64,000 nt of DNA from positions 62,001 through 126,000 of the forward strand of contig NZ_SJPW01000001.1 in the NCBI RefSeq assembly GCF_007860125.1, in the 5' to 3' direction. The position numbers and the translations under genes are program-made. The notes below the pieces were generated by a model that worked only from the letters and a program-made list of their open reading frames with translations, did not search any database and was not told the origin of the DNA. Each line of letters begins with the position of its first letter. Position 1 is the stretch's first letter. This DNA comes from Rubripirellula tenax (GTDB lineage Bacteria > Planctomycetota > Planctomycetia > Pirellulales > Pirellulaceae). Positions 18,470 through 26,941 of the stretch are shown in pieces.

Positions 18470-19786
18470 ATGACCATGAAAGTCGACTTGAAAACCGAAG
18501 ACGTCGGCACCGCCCGCGTGATCTACGATGGCCGCGAATTCGAGCTTCCGGTGATCGAGGGCAGCGAGGGCGAACGGGCCATCGACATCAGCAAACTTCG
18601 GGGATCCACCGGCCTGATCACGCTGGATGAAGGATTCGTTAACACCGGTTCAACGCGCAGCGCGATCACATTCCTTGACGGAGAAAAAGGCGTCCTGCGT
18701 TACCGCGGATATCCGATCGAGGAACTTGCCGCGAAATCCGATTTCATCGAAACCGCCTACCTGCTCATCTACGGCGAACTCCCCAACGAAAAGCAAGCAA
18801 CCGATTTTCGATCCGGCATCCGTGAACACACGATGATTCACGAAGACATGCGATCGTTCTATAACGGGTTCCCACGCGACGCCCACCCGATGGCGATTCT
18901 GTCGTCGGTCGTCGGCGCGTTGTCGACGTTCTATCAAGACTCGATGGATCTGAATGACGAAAAGCAAGTCGAGATTTCGATTTACCGGTTGCTTGCCAAA
19001 CTGCCAACGATCGCGGCCTACAGTTACAAAAAATCGATGGGCCAACCGTTCATCTATCCCAACAACGAACTGAGCTACTGCGAAAACTTTTTGCACATGA
19101 TGTTCGCGACGCCGGCACATGATTACATGGTCGATCCGGATTTTGCCGAAGCGCTCAATCTGCTGCTGATCGTGCATGCCGACCACGAACAGAACTGCAG
19201 CACGTCGACCGTTCGCATGGTCGGAAGCAGCAACGCAAACCTATTCGCTTCGATCAGCGCCGGAATCGGCGCGCTGTGGGGACCGCTGCACGGCGGTGCC
19301 AACGAAGCGTGTGTGAACATGCTGGAAACCATCGCGCGTGACGGCGGCAACGTCGAAAAATATGTCGCGATGGCGAAGGACAAGGAAAACGGATTCCGCT
19401 TGATGGGATTCGGACACCGGGTCTACAAGAATTTTGACCCACGAGCGACGATCATCCGTTCCAGCTGTGACAAGTTGCTTAAGAAATTGGACTTGGATGA
19501 CCCGTTGTTCGAAGTCGCTCAAAAGCTAGAAGAGGTCGCGTTGCGGGACGAGTACTTCATCGAGCGAAAACTCTATCCGAACGTCGACTTCTACTCGGGC
19601 GTGATCTACCGCGCCCTCGGGATTCCAGTTGCCATGTTTACCGTGCTGTTCGCGATCGGACGATTGCCCGGTTGGCTGGCACACTGGCGTGAAATGCACG
19701 CCAACCCAGGTACGCGAATCAATCGTCCTCGCCAGGTCTATACCGGATCGCAAGAGCGAGATTTCATCGCGATCGAGAAACGATAG
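18470..19786 (+). CDS. gltA: Citrate synthase
   Basis: A 438-residue type II citrate synthase, the normal length. The three catalytic residues are in view: the first histidine in LIVHADHEQNCSTSTVR, the second in GFGHRVYKNFDPR, and the aspartate in ERKLYPNVDFYSG. It condenses oxaloacetate and acetyl-CoA as the entry to the citric acid cycle. The ATG at 18470 fits the family start (KVDLKTEDVGTARVIYDG region). It is a single gene with 131 bp upstream; a dispersed repeat follows it. Confidence 0.96.
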   Translation: MTMKVDLKTEDVGTARVIYDGREFELPVIEGSEGERAIDISKLRGSTGLITLDEGFVNTGSTRSAITFLDGEKGVLRYRGYPIEELAAKSDFIETAYLLIYGELPNEKQATDFRSGIREHTMIHEDMRSFYNGFPRDAHPMAILSSVVGALSTFYQDSMDLNDEKQVEISIYRLLAKLPTIAAYSYKKSMGQPFIYPNNELSYCENFLHMMFATPAHDYMVDPDFAEALNLLLIVHADHEQNCSTSTVRMVGSSNANLFASISAGIGALWGPLHGGANEACVNMLETIARDGGNVEKYVAMAKDKENGFRLMGFGHRVYKNFDPRATIIRSSCDKLLKKLDLDDPLFEVAQKLEEVALRDEYFIERKLYPNVDFYSGVIYRALGIPVAMFTVLFAIGRLPGWLAHWREMHANPGTRINRPRQVYTGSQERDFIAIEKR

Positions 19787-19802
19787 GGCCCTCCCGATTC
19801 GG

Positions 19803-19913
19803 ATCACCCTACGTGGCCGTGCGACTACGTTTGCAGGGTATACGATGCGTCGCCCCTGCACTGCAAAGCAGTTCACGCCCCGCGAGCGGAGTCGTGGGTC
19901 CACGTGGGGTTGC
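19803..19913. repeat. Dispersed palindromic repeat, copy 2
   Basis: The left arm (19803-19825) and right arm (19882-19913) form an imperfect inverted repeat about a perfect small hairpin (ACTGC/GCAGT within 19860-19872). It shares the words CCCTACGTGGCC, CTGCAAAGCAGTT and GCGAGCGGAGTCG with the repeats at 8.8, 42.1 and 52.0 kb. It supplies the last codons of the truncated N-formylglutamate amidohydrolase frame (ending near 19873), showing it has invaded or replaced that gene's 3' end. Confidence 0.6.
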
Positions 19914-20385
19914 CGATTGTGGTGGCGAGTTCGGTTAGCAGCTTATGCTGACTCCCTTTCGATTTTTTGGCGATCGAGTTGGCGATTTCTATCTCGATCC
20001 CGACGTACTCCGGCGCGGCGAACTTCGTTCGAATCCACGTCGTCAAACCGTCGTCGGTTCCCAGGTAGGGTTGGTTTGCCGCGATCCGCATTCGTGGCAA
20101 CCGGGTTGCGAGATCCTTGCACCAAGCGTTTGCAATCGCCGCCTCGTTCTTCCGATCGGGATCGAACAGGATGCCGATGTCGACGGCGCGCCGCGTGCCG
20201 CGAAAGCGGGGCGTGAAGGTGTGGACCGACAAGTGGACCGCCAACCCTTCCGCAGCAATCGCCGCAGTCACTCGATCAAGAACCTTGCACCGGTACGGTC
20301 GATAGTATTTTTCCAAAACACGCGTCTTGGAACGATCGTCCCTGCCGATGCTGTACTTGGACCAAATGCCCGTGTTGCTGCCGCT
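19873..20385 (-). pseudogene. N-formylglutamate amidohydrolase, 5'-truncated remnant
   Basis: The minus-strand frame carries the C-terminal half of an FGase-type hydrolase: LEKYYRPYRCK, then VHLSVHTFTPRFRG and AVDIGILFDPDRK, which match the family's conserved core. It ends in codons supplied by a dispersed repeat. The N-terminal half with the first metal-binding histidines is absent; the frame is closed by a TAA at 20386-20388, and the next gene, on the other strand, begins at the same place. It is therefore probably inactive. The longest form with a usable start is the TTG at 20316. Confidence 0.65.
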
Positions 20386-21175
20386 TTATTTCCAATTGGT
20401 GGATCTGGGTGGTGGTTCGGATGCCGTCGCGAGGTTCCTGAGCTTGTATTGCCCGACGCCGTACTTGTCGGGGTGCTCGCAAGCGGTATGGACTCGCGAC
20501 GAATCGTTTTTGATTCGCAACTACGATTACAGCTCAAAGCTCTGGGAAGCGACGCTGCTGCGGTCGTGCTGGAACGGCAAGCAAGTGATGGCGATGAGCG
20601 ATTGCGCCTGGGGCGTGCTCGACGGCATGAACGAAGACGGGCTAGCCGTTTCGTTAGCGTTCGGTGGACGCAAGACGCTAGGCGTCGGATTCGGCATCCC
20701 GCTGATCCTTCGCTACATTTTGGAATTCTGCGACACGACGGCGCAGGCCACCGAAGTCCTGCAACGGGTACCAAGCCATATGGCGTACAACGTCACAGTC
20801 CTCGATCGCAGCGGGGCCCACGCCACAGTGTTCGTTTCACCCGATCGTGACGTTGTGGTTTCGCGTCGCAAGCTGGCGACCAACCATCAAGACACCGTCG
20901 ATTGGCCCGAGCATGAACGGGCCACCGCCAGCCTGGACCGAGCTCACGTGCTTTCGATACGTCTGCAAGATCCCGATGAAACGCACGAGCGGTTTGTGGA
21001 ACGGTTCATGGAACCGCCGCTGTACCAGTTCAATCATCAAATGGGTTGGGGCACGTTGTATACAACGACGTACAACCCGGCTCGCGGAGTCTTCACGTGC
21101 CGCTGGCCTGGTTACTGCCTTGAACGAACGTTCGCAGACTTCACCGAACAGGCCGTGGCCCTGCGATACACCTAG
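20306..21175 (+). pseudogene. C45-family acyltransferase/peptidase (acyl-CoA:6-APA type), N-terminally truncated
   Basis: The plus-strand frame is open from 20306; a possible TTG start is at 20327. It reads as an N-terminal nucleophile hydrolase of the acyltransferase/C45 family: LVDLGGGSD, FLSLYCPTPYLSGCSQAVW, then RNYDYSSKLWE and DCAWGVLDGMNEDGLAVSLAFGG. The Gly-Cys pair in SGCSQ is where such proteins cleave themselves and expose the nucleophilic cysteine, so the beta subunit looks intact, while most of the alpha subunit (about 60-90 residues compared with what I recall of relatives) is missing. The frame stops dead at the truncated FGase. It may still be expressed, but folding is doubtful. 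Confidence 0.6.
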
Positions 21176-21360
21176 CTGGCGTTTTGGTGTTTAACAACAG
21201 TGTTTTTACAAGATTAGGCGGGCTCGAAGCATCAGATAGCGTCCTGTTTTTACCCTGCGGGCATCCTGATCGTGACAAACCGCCCTCGTGTTCTTTCGCC
21301 GTTGCAAGATGGATCGTTTTGTAAACGAAAAGCGTCTCTCTATCCTTTTGGAGGTGTTCA

Positions 21361-22221
21361 TTGGTTGGCGTGTTTCCGATTATTTCGCTGTTGGTCGCTC
21401 TGGCTGTGTCGATGATCGTGACACGCGTTGCGGCGATGGCACTCATGTCGACGGGGCTGTCTCGCGCCTCGGCAAAATTCCAGGCCCGCTCGGCCTTTAC
21501 CGGCGCTGGATTCACGACCACCGAATCCGAAATGGTTGTTGGCCATCCGGTGCGTCGCCAGATCGTTGCCACACTGATGTTGCTGGGGAATCTGGGTGTC
21601 GCAACCGTGGGTGCAACGGTCATGATTTCGGTCATGAGCACCACGAACTCGACGGCACAAACCCGATGGTGGATGCTAGCGATACTGGCTGCGGGCATCG
21701 GCTTTCTCTGGTTCTTTTTTACCAGTCGCTGGGTGGAGCACCATACCAATCGTGTGATCGCATGGTGCCTGAAACGATTTACGGATCTTGAGGTTCGCGA
21801 CTATGTCGCCCTGCTCGAATTGTCGAGAGGCTATGCCATCACCGAGATGCTGGTAGAACCAGGCGACTGGCTGGCCGACAAAACGCTGGCGTCATTGCGG
21901 TTGTCCGATGAAGGAATTCTCGTACTGAGTATTCGTCGCGCGGGGGGCATCTTTCACGGAACACCACGTGGCGAAGACATCGTCCGAGCCAGCGATATTC
22001 TGATTCTGTATGGCGACTTGGACGACGTGGAAAAACTCGATCAGCGCCGTGCCGGCCACCAAGGCGATACGGAACACAAGCGATCGGTCGAAGAGCAGGA
22101 TGAGTACGAAGAGCAGGAAAGAATTCGTCTTCAGGAGCTTGAGGCCAAGTTGCAGACCAAACGAAGAATCGAAGCCGATATAGAAGCCGAGCGAATTGCC
22201 CAAGCCAAAGCCGATGAGTGA
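21361..22221 (+). CDS. Membrane protein with TrkA-C (RCK_C) domain
   Basis: A 286-residue protein. There are membrane segments at about residues 5-30, 62-90 and 103-122. A TrkA-C type ligand-binding domain spans about 140-225 (including ITEMLVEPGDWLADKTLASLRLSDEGILVLSI in parts and the closing DILILYGDLDDVEKL), and a highly charged coiled-coil tail runs from about 230. TrkA-C domains sense ligands such as c-di-AMP in ion transporters; no K+ pore filter is visible here. The start is the TTG at 21361, with a strong GGAGGT (21350-21355) 5 nt before it. Confidence 0.8.
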   Translation: MVGVFPIISLLVALAVSMIVTRVAAMALMSTGLSRASAKFQARSAFTGAGFTTTESEMVVGHPVRRQIVATLMLLGNLGVATVGATVMISVMSTTNSTAQTRWWMLAILAAGIGFLWFFFTSRWVEHHTNRVIAWCLKRFTDLEVRDYVALLELSRGYAITEMLVEPGDWLADKTLASLRLSDEGILVLSIRRAGGIFHGTPRGEDIVRASDILILYGDLDDVEKLDQRRAGHQGDTEHKRSVEEQDEYEEQERIRLQELEAKLQTKRRIEADIEAERIAQAKADE

Positions 22222-22324
22222 TTCCCCCAGTCCAATGGGCGGCGATCGTTAGACGCAGGGTTTGTCGTTATCAGACGCCGAGCTCATCTTCATCATGATA
22301 AATACAAAACATCCCAAACAACCG

Positions 22325-22364
22325 GCCCGCAAATTGCGGGCGAAGTGTCTTACGAAAGAACACC
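22325..22364. repeat. Hairpin plus repeat-family 16-mer directly before the nitrilase start
   Basis: GCCCGCAA and TTGCGGGC (22325-22341) form a perfect hairpin with a single-base loop. The 16 bases 22349-22364 are identical to 8851-8866 inside dispersed repeat copy 1 and end exactly at the ATG of the nitrilase-family gene, so the repeat family supplies its leader sequence. Confidence 0.55.
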
Positions 22365-23282
22365 ATGACGACACCCATTCAATCAAAATCACCGGACCAC
22401 AAACCCGTGCAGCAAACAGTGCGTATCGCCGCGGTTCAGTATCTGCTGCGCTCGATCAAAGATTGGGATGAGTTTGAAAATCAGGTTCGCTTTGTGATGA
22501 AAGCTGCCGGGGACTACAAGCCACAGTTTGTGATGTTTCCTGAGATTTTCACCACCCAGTTGCTCTCATTCATGGACACCAACGATCTACGCAAAGCGGT
22601 GCGCGGGCTGGATGAGTTTACTGAGCGGTACACCCAACTGTTCGTTGAACTTGCCAAGCAATGGGGCATGTACATCATCGGCGGCAGCCACCCGACGATC
22701 ACCGATGGCAAGTTGCTCAACACGGCCTATCTTTTTTCGCCCGAAGGCCAAATCTTCACGCAAGACAAAATTCACCTCACGCGTTGGGAAAAGGAGAAAT
22801 GGCAGGGCGATCCGGGTCAGCACGTGCGTGTGTTCGACACCGCCTATGGCCGCATCAGCATTTTGATTTGCTATGACATCGAGTTTCCCGAACTCGCTCG
22901 GATGGTTTGCGAGCAAGGCGCAGACATTATTTTTGTGCCTTCGTGTACGGATGACAAGCAAGGCTTTTGGCGCGTTCGCTATTGCTGCCACGCGCGGGCG
23001 ATTGAAAACCAAGTCTACGTGGCGGTGACTGGCACGGTCGGCAATTTGACAGTCGAGGGCCTCGGGCTTCACTTTGGGCAAGGCGCGATCATCACGCCTT
23101 CCGATTTCCCGTTTGCCCGGGATGGCGTTGCGGCCGAAGGCGTGCCCAACATGGAGCAAATCGTGATCGCCGACGTCGACTTGTCAAAGCTAGTATCCAA
23201 CCGCATCAACGGAACGACCATTCCATTGTATGACAAGCGCGTGAGTGTCTACGAAACGGATGTTGAGGTGATTCAGGCCTAA
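22365..23282 (+). CDS. Carbon-nitrogen hydrolase (nitrilase superfamily)
   Basis: A 305-residue enzyme with the full nitrilase triad: glutamate in VMFPEIFTT, lysine in QDKIHLTRWE, and cysteine in ILICYDIEFPELAR. Length and the RWEKEKW loop suggest an amidase or carbamoylase-like hydrolase acting on C-N bonds in the cytoplasm. The ATG at 22365 is preceded by a dispersed-repeat segment with a weak GAAAG ribosome site. It is convergent with a second, shorter nitrilase-family gene; the substrate is not evident. Confidence 0.88.
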   Translation: MTTPIQSKSPDHKPVQQTVRIAAVQYLLRSIKDWDEFENQVRFVMKAAGDYKPQFVMFPEIFTTQLLSFMDTNDLRKAVRGLDEFTERYTQLFVELAKQWGMYIIGGSHPTITDGKLLNTAYLFSPEGQIFTQDKIHLTRWEKEKWQGDPGQHVRVFDTAYGRISILICYDIEFPELARMVCEQGADIIFVPSCTDDKQGFWRVRYCCHARAIENQVYVAVTGTVGNLTVEGLGLHFGQGAIITPSDFPFARDGVAAEGVPNMEQIVIADVDLSKLVSNRINGTTIPLYDKRVSVYETDVEVIQA

Positions 23283-23320
23283 GCGGACGATTGATCACTC
23301 GTCCAGCTCGGCGACATTCG

Positions 23321-24097
23321 TCAGACGATTGGATTGTCTTCATCAATGCTGACGGCGGCGAAAACAATTTCGTCCCCATTCGATGTCGCCTTGCAAAGGA
23401 CTTTGTCCAGGGGATGGGTGATTTGAGACCGACCGCTGAGGACAACATCCCAATCGTCTGACTTCAATTCGCCCCCGGCATTGCAGTAGGCGAAAACAAT
23501 ATTGTTGTCAAAAGCCCGAGTCGTACACAGCGAATCGATCAACAGAATCTCGTCGTCGACTGCACCGTCGCAGTCCGCAGACCGCGGGAAAGACCAATAA
23601 GTCGGTGAAATGACCAGCCGGACGCCTTGCTTGACCATTTCGGCAAACAGAGCTGGAAAGGAAATGTCCCAGCAAATGATCATGCCGACCATTCCATAGG
23701 CCGTTGGAAAAACAGAAACCGTTGTGCCGGGAGTCAGCTTTGCTTTTTCCGTTTCCCAAAGATTGATCTTCCGATAAACACCGGCAACGCTTCCGTCTTT
23801 GTTGATGTAGTGAGCGGTGTTGTAAAGCGCGTCGCCTTCCTGAACGGTCCAGGTACCGGGAACGAGATCGACTTCGTACTTGATCGCCAGTTGTTGAAAC
23901 GCCTCAAGACAAGCTGGTGCGGTCCCAACAAAATCCGTCTGACCTTCGAGCGGACCGTTGATCGCGTCCTCGGGGAATACGACCAGTTGGGCGCCTTGTT
24001 TTGCGGCTTGCCGAATGAACGACTCCATTCGCGGCAGGTTGATTTCGGGCTGGGATGGGGCAATTTCGAATTGAACGAGCGCGATCAGAATTCGCAT
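23321..24097 (-). CDS. Carbon-nitrogen hydrolase, shorter nitrilase-superfamily protein
   Basis: A 258-residue member of the superfamily. The catalytic glutamate is in LVVFPEDAINGP, the lysine in VYRKINLWETEK, and the cysteine in GMIICWDISFPALFAE. It is about 45 residues shorter than the neighbouring enzyme and not closely similar to it, so the pair are not tandem duplicates. It lies 42 bp upstream, on the same strand, of the REC-GGDEF gene end, so it may be read through from the KaiC-like operon. The substrate is unknown. Confidence 0.86.
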   Translation of the reverse strand: MRILIALVQFEIAPSQPEINLPRMESFIRQAAKQGAQLVVFPEDAINGPLEGQTDFVGTAPACLEAFQQLAIKYEVDLVPGTWTVQEGDALYNTAHYINKDGSVAGVYRKINLWETEKAKLTPGTTVSVFPTAYGMVGMIICWDISFPALFAEMVKQGVRLVISPTYWSFPRSADCDGAVDDEILLIDSLCTTRAFDNNIVFAYCNAGGELKSDDWDVVLSGRSQITHPLDKVLCKATSNGDEIVFAAVSIDEDNPIV

Positions 24098-24139
24098 TGA
24101 AACAAGATATCCTGGGTGATTTGTTACTAAACGACTTGG

Positions 24140-25036
24140 TTACTGGCCATCTGCCTTGTAAACCGTGACGCGGTTTTTGCCGGCGGCCTTGCTGCGAAAC
24201 AGGCATTGGTCGGCGGCGGCAAGCAGTTCACGTTTATCTTTGGCATCGTCTGGATAGGTCGCCAAGCCGATCGACGCAGTGATTTGAAGGTTGATTTTTT
24301 CTTTACGAAGAAAGGTGTCGGACTCGAGCCCCTTTCGAAGAGTCTCGATCTTCTCGAGTGCCTCGGCCTTGCCCTGACCCGGCAGGACGATCACGTATTC
24401 ATCGCCGCCGTAACGGACGATGCGATCCTCGGGTCCGAGATGCCGATTAAAAGTTTCCGCGGCTTCGCGCAACACCTGAGCACCTAGCAAGTGACCGTGG
24501 GTATCCACCACCGCTTTAAACTTATCCATGTCGGTGAACACCAGCGAAACAATCGCTTTGGGCTGCGCTAACAGTTCATCCAGAAACAGATGGAGAAAGC
24601 GGGTGTTGTGGAAGCCAGACACGTCGTCGGTTACGGAGATCTTGTGGAGTTCCTCCAAGCGATCTTTTAGTTCCAAAGAGAGCGTTCGCAACCTTAGAAG
24701 ATTGTTGACGCGGGCTTTGAGTTCCGTCGGCTCGATTGGCGTAAGGATCACGTCATCGATGATTTTGCCGAGAAATCTCGATGCCGACTTGGCGTGAGCG
24801 CGGGGCAGAAAGACCAGGAACGGCAGAAAACCCGGGTGCTCAGACTTACGTCTTTCTTCCACGTGTTTCTTCAGATCGGCCAACGTGGGAGCGTCTAGAA
24901 TTGCCAGATCAAACGAGATGTCCAGAATGTCATCGCCCGCCGCTGTGACGACTTCATGGTCGTGCGTTAGACAATCCTCCAGTAACGTGCGATTAGCTCG
25001 GTTGGCGGTGAGAATGAGTAGACGTGGTTTTTTCAT
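24140..25036 (-). CDS. Response-regulator-like diguanylate cyclase (REC-GGDEF)
   Basis: A 298-residue protein. The N-terminal receiver-like domain (about 1-120) has the acceptor region FDLAILDAP, but TPIEP stands where receivers have the conserved Lys-Pro, so phosphoryl control is uncertain. A short coiled segment follows, and then a GGDEF domain (about 135-295) with an intact active site RYGGDEYVIVLPG. It should make cyclic di-GMP from GTP. Its ATG at 25036 overlaps the stop of the KaiC-like gene by 4 bp (ATGA), so the two are translationally coupled. Confidence 0.9.
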   Translation of the reverse strand: MKKPRLLILTANRANRTLLEDCLTHDHEVVTAAGDDILDISFDLAILDAPTLADLKKHVEERRKSEHPGFLPFLVFLPRAHAKSASRFLGKIIDDVILTPIEPTELKARVNNLLRLRTLSLELKDRLEELHKISVTDDVSGFHNTRFLHLFLDELLAQPKAIVSLVFTDMDKFKAVVDTHGHLLGAQVLREAAETFNRHLGPEDRIVRYGGDEYVIVLPGQGKAEALEKIETLRKGLESDTFLRKEKINLQITASIGLATYPDDAKDKRELLAAADQCLFRSKAAGKNRVTVYKADGQ

Positions 25037-26535
25037 GGCGTCTTGTCGACAACCTCGGGTTTACCAGTCAGCAGGCCGCGTAGGCCAGTCAGAGGTTCAC
25101 CAACCTTCAGTCCGTATTTCGTGATCTTGAGCTGCCGCATCGTTTTTTCAAAGTCGCCCGCCCGCTTCTTCAGAACGCCGATTGCCTTTCGCAAATGGCC
25201 GTCGAGTTCCAGATAGCGAAGGAAAATGATGTTGTCCGAGAGGTAGCTCACCTTGCCATCGGTCGCCTGGAAATCTCCGGTAATATTTTCGACCTCGTTG
25301 ATCAGAATCAAGGTGACGCCCATGTTTTTCAGGTACATACCCAGCCGATGGAGCTGGGAAGTAAAATCATCTTCGCCGCGTACGCACATCGCGTAACCTG
25401 CGACGCTGTCGATCATCACGATCTTGCGTTCGTGCTCTTCGACATCGCAGCGCACCATGTGCGCGAACTCATCTGCCGAGACGCGATCTTCGACCTGTAC
25501 TAAAGTGAGAATGCCGCGATCAACCATGTCGCGAACGGGAATACTGATCTCACCACAGCGGTTCATCAGCGTGTCCGCGCCTTCCTCGAACGTATAAACC
25601 GCAGATCGTTCGCCGCGACCGGATGACTCCTTGATGAACTGTAATCCCAATGTCGTTTTACCGACTCCTGTCGGGCCGGTGAGAATCGTGACGGTGCCAC
25701 GTTCAATCCCACCGTGAAGCAATTCATCGAGCTCGGGAATACCCGAGGACAGCGGTTCGGCGACGTGGTCGCGGCGGATTTTCGTGGACAGCAGGCGAGG
25801 AAACACCGCTATGCCTTGATCGCCCAGACGCATCGCATTCCTACCAGGCAGGAAGCCGGAACCGCGATACTTGGAAATCTTGATGGTTCGACCTTCCTCG
25901 GTCAGTTCAAGTTCAATTACACCGTCGGACATGAACTTCAGATCGTCATCCGGAATGTCGGGCGTTCCTTCCGAAGTGAACAGCACGGTCGCACCCTGAT
26001 CGACCAGATACCGGAGGAAGGCTGTCGCCTGTTTGCGGTACTGGAAAACATCGGTGCTCAGATAACGGAACTGTGTCATCGAGTCGAGAAACACCCGCTC
26101 TGGTCGGACCTTTTCGATCGCCTCGACAATCTGCATCGTCATCGGATCGCGTTCAACCGCAGCGGTGGAAAAAATATCGTACCTCTCAACCTTGGCGAAA
26201 AACTCAGGAGAGGGACTCAGGTCGAGAAACTCAACACCCGTCAGATCGAAACCGAGTCCGATCGCATTTTCACGTAGTTGGTGCTCGGGTTCACTGAGCG
26301 AGACGTAGAGCACTCGCTCGTTGTTCTTGCTGCCCGTGGTCAGAAAGTGCAACCCCAACGTGGTTTTTCCGCAGCCCGGTCCGCCTTTGACGAGATAGGC
26401 ATTTCGCGGTCTCAAACCGCCCTTGAGAATTTCATCGAGCCCGTCCACGCCGACGGAAAGTTTTACGTTGCTGGTCTCGGCAACAGAGGTTTCGGCAACA
26501 GCGGCTTCGGTTGCGGATTGCTTCTTGATTGTCAT
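25033..26535 (-). CDS. KaiC-like double-domain ATPase
   Basis: A 500-residue protein with two RecA-like KaiC domains. Domain I (about 25-250) has Walker A GGPGCGKTT at 51-59. Domain II (about 262-485) has GPTGVGKTT at 287-295, the catalytic pair in YTFEEGADTL near 317, and Walker B KIVMIDSVAGY. In the position of the KaiC phosphosite pair (ITDSHIST in cyanobacteria) it has TDGKVSY, so serine 430 and tyrosine 431 occupy the serine/threonine sites. It is the first gene of a unit with the GGDEF gene. No kaiA or kaiB is nearby, so a signalling ATPase is likelier than a clock. Confidence 0.9.
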   Translation of the reverse strand: MTIKKQSATEAAVAETSVAETSNVKLSVGVDGLDEILKGGLRPRNAYLVKGGPGCGKTTLGLHFLTTGSKNNERVLYVSLSEPEHQLRENAIGLGFDLTGVEFLDLSPSPEFFAKVERYDIFSTAAVERDPMTMQIVEAIEKVRPERVFLDSMTQFRYLSTDVFQYRKQATAFLRYLVDQGATVLFTSEGTPDIPDDDLKFMSDGVIELELTEEGRTIKISKYRGSGFLPGRNAMRLGDQGIAVFPRLLSTKIRRDHVAEPLSSGIPELDELLHGGIERGTVTILTGPTGVGKTTLGLQFIKESSGRGERSAVYTFEEGADTLMNRCGEISIPVRDMVDRGILTLVQVEDRVSADEFAHMVRCDVEEHERKIVMIDSVAGYAMCVRGEDDFTSQLHRLGMYLKNMGVTLILINEVENITGDFQATDGKVSYLSDNIIFLRYLELDGHLRKAIGVLKKRAGDFEKTMRQLKITKYGLKVGEPLTGLRGLLTGKPEVVDKTP

Positions 26536-26941
26536 TGTTACTCAGATTGCCAGTGATGGCATTGTGGCGGCAGGATCGGGATGCCAGCCGCCGCTGAGCA
26601 CTTTCGGCGTGACGAGAAAAAAGACATTCACCACGCACAATTCAGGTTACTATCGATCCGACGGCGATGCAATTGAGCGGACTCTTGGGAAAGCATATTT
26701 CGTTTGTTTTTACTTGAAAAACCCGCCCTTTGCCGACGGCTCCGCTCAGGGTTGAATTGCTGTCGTGCTGGGCGCAGAAAAAAACGCTGAGTCGATCGTG
26801 ACAGGCACCTGGCCGGAAGATAACGTGCTAAGCTCCTCGTCCGATTCGCCGATGGAAATGTTGCTTAGCCTTTTTGCTGGGCAAAGTTGTTGGGAATTGG
26901 CAGACACACGAGCTTCACTTGGCGGGACCAGCTCTGATCTT
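26536..26941. other. Divergent intergenic region, no gene seen
   Basis: This 406-bp stretch separates the divergent KaiC-like and metallopeptidase genes and must hold both promoters. I see no convincing open frame, RNA gene, or repeat. The upstream reading of the metallopeptidase frame to 26765 is not conserved-looking. Confidence 0.5.

Noticed and set aside
25033-26535. Complete circadian clock (kaiABC)
   Set aside because: No kaiA or kaiB is nearby, and the phosphosite loop differs from clock KaiC, so only a KaiC-like signalling ATPase is claimed.
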